Shown piece by piece: positions 61,790 through 64,000 of a stretch of 64,000 bases of DNA. The notes below the pieces were generated by a model. That model was given only the letters and a program-made list of their open reading frames with translations, ran no database searches and was not told the origin of the DNA. Where the stretch lies: assembly GCF_001038425.2 (NCBI RefSeq), contig NZ_LDPV02000050.1:248001-312000 (forward strand), read 5' to 3'. Each line of letters begins with the position of its first letter. Position 1 is the first letter of the stretch. Both the position numbers and the translations under genes were made by a program. This DNA comes from Ornithinibacillus contaminans. GTDB taxonomy: Bacteria; Bacillota; Bacilli; Bacillales; Amphibacillaceae.

Positions 61790-63277
61790 TTATTTTAGAT
61801 ATTTTAATGGGTTTTGTAGGGCACCGTTTTTGTATACTTCAAAGTGTAGATGGATACCGGTTGCATGTCCGGTTGCACCCATGATACCAATTTGTGTGCC
61901 TTGTTGAACGGTTTGTCCCACGCTTACCTGAATCGATGAAAGGTGGGCATAAATGGTTTTCATGCCATTGTTATGGTTGATTTCAATTTTGTTCCCGAAA
62001 CTCCCTTGGCGACCGGCAAATACGACGGTTCCGTTATCGGCTGCTAATATCGCACGACTGGATGGGCGGGCAATATCAATTCCTTTGTGATAAGAACCCC
62101 AGCGATAGCCTTGTTCACTTGAGATGTAGCCACCAACTGTTGGCCATTTCAAGGTTCCTGTCCCTCGTGAAGGAATGACCTTTGTTCCTTTTACAATCAC
62201 CTTGTTAACGACTTCTTTTGTGATAGTTTCTTCTAGCACATCACGCTTGGTCTCTTTACCATTATGCAATTCTAATGCGTAGTGAACGATTTTTTCACCA
62301 TCAGAACCTTCTTGGGTTACCTTTTGATCACCCTTAAATAGTTCGTCTGATTCCACAATTTCTGTTTTATAGGCAATGGTTTCTTTTTTCTTTTCTTCCT
62401 TATTTACTACGACATCAACGAACGGCTTATATTCTGTTACGTTAATTTCTTGACCGATTTGTAATAAGGAATCTTCTTTTAGCTTAGGGTTTAGCTCTAG
62501 TAGCGTATCTAATGAAAGATCATACTTAGAAGCAATGGATCCAAGCACTTCACCTTCTTGTACCTTGTGCTTCTCTTCCTCCAAGGTACCTTTTTCTAAT
62601 AGCTTAAGGCCCTCTTTTACTGTGTTTACTTTATTCGGATCTACTTTTTCATCGGAAAATGAAACCTTTTCTGATAACGATACGTCTAATATAATAGCAT
62701 CACCAACTGCAAGGTCTGCTGGTTTTCCAGTAGTAGGAGCAACGATTTGGGGACCGTCTGATTCTACTCGAGCAGATTTTGCAGCTTGTATTTTATCTAG
62801 TGTGTCTTGATCTACATATTTCAATTGATAATCCTGAATAACTTTTTCTGCGTCTTCTTGATTCTCGAAGTACCCAACGACATTATCACCCATCTTCAGC
62901 GCGGTGACTGGGGATTTAATTGTTAGGTTTTCTTCTAAATACTGGCTAATGGAATCATTATCATATGTAGGATTAAAAACTAACTCCGATAAAAATTCGA
63001 CATTTTCTCCGATGGCTAGGTCAATATCCTCATATTTTTTTTCTGCGTTCTGTAATTTCGTATGGATGATTTCCTCAACAATGGTTTGATCGCTTACTTG
63101 TCCAATATGGTTCCCGTCCACATATACATGGTAAACCGTATCAACGCTATTCGTTCCTTCTGCGAAGACAATCCCTGTTGCGAGTAGCATCATCAAACTG
63201 GTGCTGAAAATGGCCTTCTTTACTAGTTTTCGGTTTTGCTTCTTTTGGACTTTCTGCTCATTTTTCCAAAAAATCAC
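61790..63277 (-). CDS. Secreted/anchored M23 peptidase with LysM and G5 domains
   Basis: A 495-residue cell-wall enzyme. Basic N-terminus and hydrophobic helix (LVKKAIFSTSLMMLLATGIVFAEG, about 20-43) for export, repeated N-terminal YVDGNHIGQVSDQ-type domain, LysM at about 238-285 (KVQEGEVLGSIASKYDLSLDTLLELNPKL), G5 domain (KKKETIAYKTEIVESDELFKGDQKVTQEGSDGEKIVHYALELHNGKE) and C-terminal LytM domain with zinc ligands in YHKGIDIARPSSRAILAADNGTVV and GIHLHFEVYKNGA. GGGGGAAAATCC precedes the ATG. It is a peptidoglycan endopeptidase. It sits upstream of walR on the same strand but has its own promoter and terminator. Confidence 0.9.
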   Translation of the reverse strand: MIFWKNEQKVQKKQNRKLVKKAIFSTSLMMLLATGIVFAEGTNSVDTVYHVYVDGNHIGQVSDQTIVEEIIHTKLQNAEKKYEDIDLAIGENVEFLSELVFNPTYDNDSISQYLEENLTIKSPVTALKMGDNVVGYFENQEDAEKVIQDYQLKYVDQDTLDKIQAAKSARVESDGPQIVAPTTGKPADLAVGDAIILDVSLSEKVSFSDEKVDPNKVNTVKEGLKLLEKGTLEEEKHKVQEGEVLGSIASKYDLSLDTLLELNPKLKEDSLLQIGQEINVTEYKPFVDVVVNKEEKKKETIAYKTEIVESDELFKGDQKVTQEGSDGEKIVHYALELHNGKETKRDVLEETITKEVVNKVIVKGTKVIPSRGTGTLKWPTVGGYISSEQGYRWGSYHKGIDIARPSSRAILAADNGTVVFAGRQGSFGNKIEINHNNGMKTIYAHLSSIQVSVGQTVQQGTQIGIMGATGHATGIHLHFEVYKNGALQNPLKYLK

Positions 63278-63300
63278 GGATTTTCCCCCTATTACCTGGA

Positions 63301-63329
63301 ACTATATAGTTAAATGAAAATAATGTCAT
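63301..63329 (-). promoter_or_regulatory. Promoter of the M23/LysM/G5 peptidase gene
   Basis: On the - strand ATGACA (63329-63324), 17 bases, TATAGT (63306-63301), just upstream of the gene's ribosome site. The rest of 63330-63590 holds no gene; a hairpin (ATCACCCT/AGGGTGAT, 63592-63625) follows the gene at 63639. Confidence 0.6.
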
Positions 63330-63638
63330 AGAGTAAAAGACCTATTTGGGTCCTCTACTAATCTACCATAATTTGATAGGGGAAGGGAACAGAATCCGGG
63401 CTTTTGTAAAGAAAATGTATAATAACCTACAAAAAACGGTAAATTATTCTTTGAATTCATAAAAAATGTAAGATTTGGGGGTATTTTTTCCAAAATTAGG
63501 GATTAATTTTACGAGATTGTAACAGCCGGTAGGGAGCCTGTTACCCGTTTCATCCACCCATTATGCTCTAGCAATCTCTAATCACAATCAAATCACCCTA
63601 CCCTAATACGGCTGGAAAGGGTGATGTTCTTTGGGGAT

Positions 63639-64000
63639 TTATTCGTAAGTGATTTGTATATCGTTTTCGTCGTCTGGGATTTGGTTGGTATAGGCTATCC
63701 AGTAGGTTAATTCTAGTGAGATGTTTTCAATTGGGTTATTGTTATGGGAAACAGCTTTAGCTGGTTCTCCTAATACGGTTACGTCTTTCACTTGCTCATT
63801 TGATTTTACTATCGTAATGATTGGTGTGTGCTCGGAACCTAGAACAGTGGTCCCTTGTGTTGAAATGGACTCATTAAGGACTATTTCTAATCCATCCTCC
63901 GTTTGTTTCAGCATCGAAACGTTTAAATTCTGCATTGCAATTTCTCTGTAGACGACAATAATGAAATTTCCTTTAATATCGTAATTAATAATTGTATCGT
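63639..64000 (-). CDS. Hypothetical protein, 5' end outside the window
   Basis: The frame stays open from the right edge (DTIINYDIKGNFIIVVYREIAMQNLNVSMLKQTEDGLEIVLNESIS...), so the Met at 63935 is probably internal. The visible part is a beta-rich, soluble, acidic segment ending TYWIAYTNQIPDDENDIQITYE. I recognise no family. Confidence 0.55.
   Translation of the reverse strand, partial: DTIINYDIKGNFIIVVYREIAMQNLNVSMLKQTEDGLEIVLNESISTQGTTVLGSEHTPIITIVKSNEQVKDVTVLGEPAKAVSHNNNPIENISLELTYWIAYTNQIPDDENDIQITYE

Noticed and set aside
63508-63524. WalR box upstream of the M23/LysM/G5 peptidase
   Set aside because: The sequence TGTTAC-5-CGTAAA is imperfect in the second half and lies about 180 bases upstream of the recognised promoter, so it is not convincing.

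Overview
The window is a chromosomal segment of a low-GC Gram-positive bacterium, almost certainly a Bacillaceae (Oceanobacillus/Virgibacillus-like would fit, but genus is a guess). The evidence is the walR-walK-walH-walI-walJ operon with a downstream htrC-type protease, rlmH, Bacillus-type -10/-35 promoters, strong AGGAGG ribosome binding sites, GTG/TTG starts, and cre, NagR and Fur operators. No tRNA, rRNA or CRISPR array was seen.

Layout. (1) 1-13.9 kb, left backbone: a NagR-type regulator and an N-acetylglucosamine PTS operon (EIIA, SIS-domain protein, EIICB) with a readable NagR/cre-controlled promoter. Next come an FAD oxidoreductase plus ECF41 sigma factor behind a classic ECF41 promoter, a TDT-like membrane protein, a McrBC type IV restriction system, a LURP-one-like gene broken by one stop codon, and a Fur-boxed flavin reductase. 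(2) 14-34.4 kb, AT-rich defence island: a 4.6 kb module between two exact 25-bp direct repeats (14098 and 18718) holds a Cap4-like nuclease + SMC-like ATPase pair (Lamassu/ABC-3C-like) and an unfamiliar pair, a TauD-like Fe(II)/2-oxoglutarate oxygenase + HEPN/zinc-ribbon protein. After it come SIR2-HerA, a TIR protein, an EVE-Mrr nuclease with a HEPN protein, and an operon of TIGR04540-like protein, PLD-SNF2 helicase, large Eco57I-type methylase/nuclease and YdbC-like ssDNA-binding protein. (3) 34.4-41.26 kb, mobility module: small proteins, RadC, a Rep_trans replication/relaxase protein, an Xre regulator and a large serine recombinase whose last codons overlap the 3' end of rlmH. This resembles the staphylococcal SCC arrangement (recombinase, rlmH 3' end as target, accessory cargo) outside Staphylococcus. 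(4) 41.2-64 kb, right backbone: rlmH; a cell-envelope cluster (coiled-coil protein, membrane-anchored polysaccharide deacetylase, M23 peptidase, bactofilin); an ankyrin lipoprotein; small metabolic enzymes; an ABC exporter; DoxX; a DnaA-box cluster; htrC; a NERD protein; an array of hairpin repeats; the wal operon; and an M23/LysM/G5 peptidase.

How it fits together: the serine recombinase and its rlmH target suggest that the defence genes between about 14 and 34 kb were assembled as cargo of one or more rlmH-targeted elements. The 25-bp repeats share 17 of 25 positions, in inverted orientation, with the rlmH/recombinase junction, so they may be ends or attachment scars of related elements. 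The left boundary of the element is not proven by this sequence alone.
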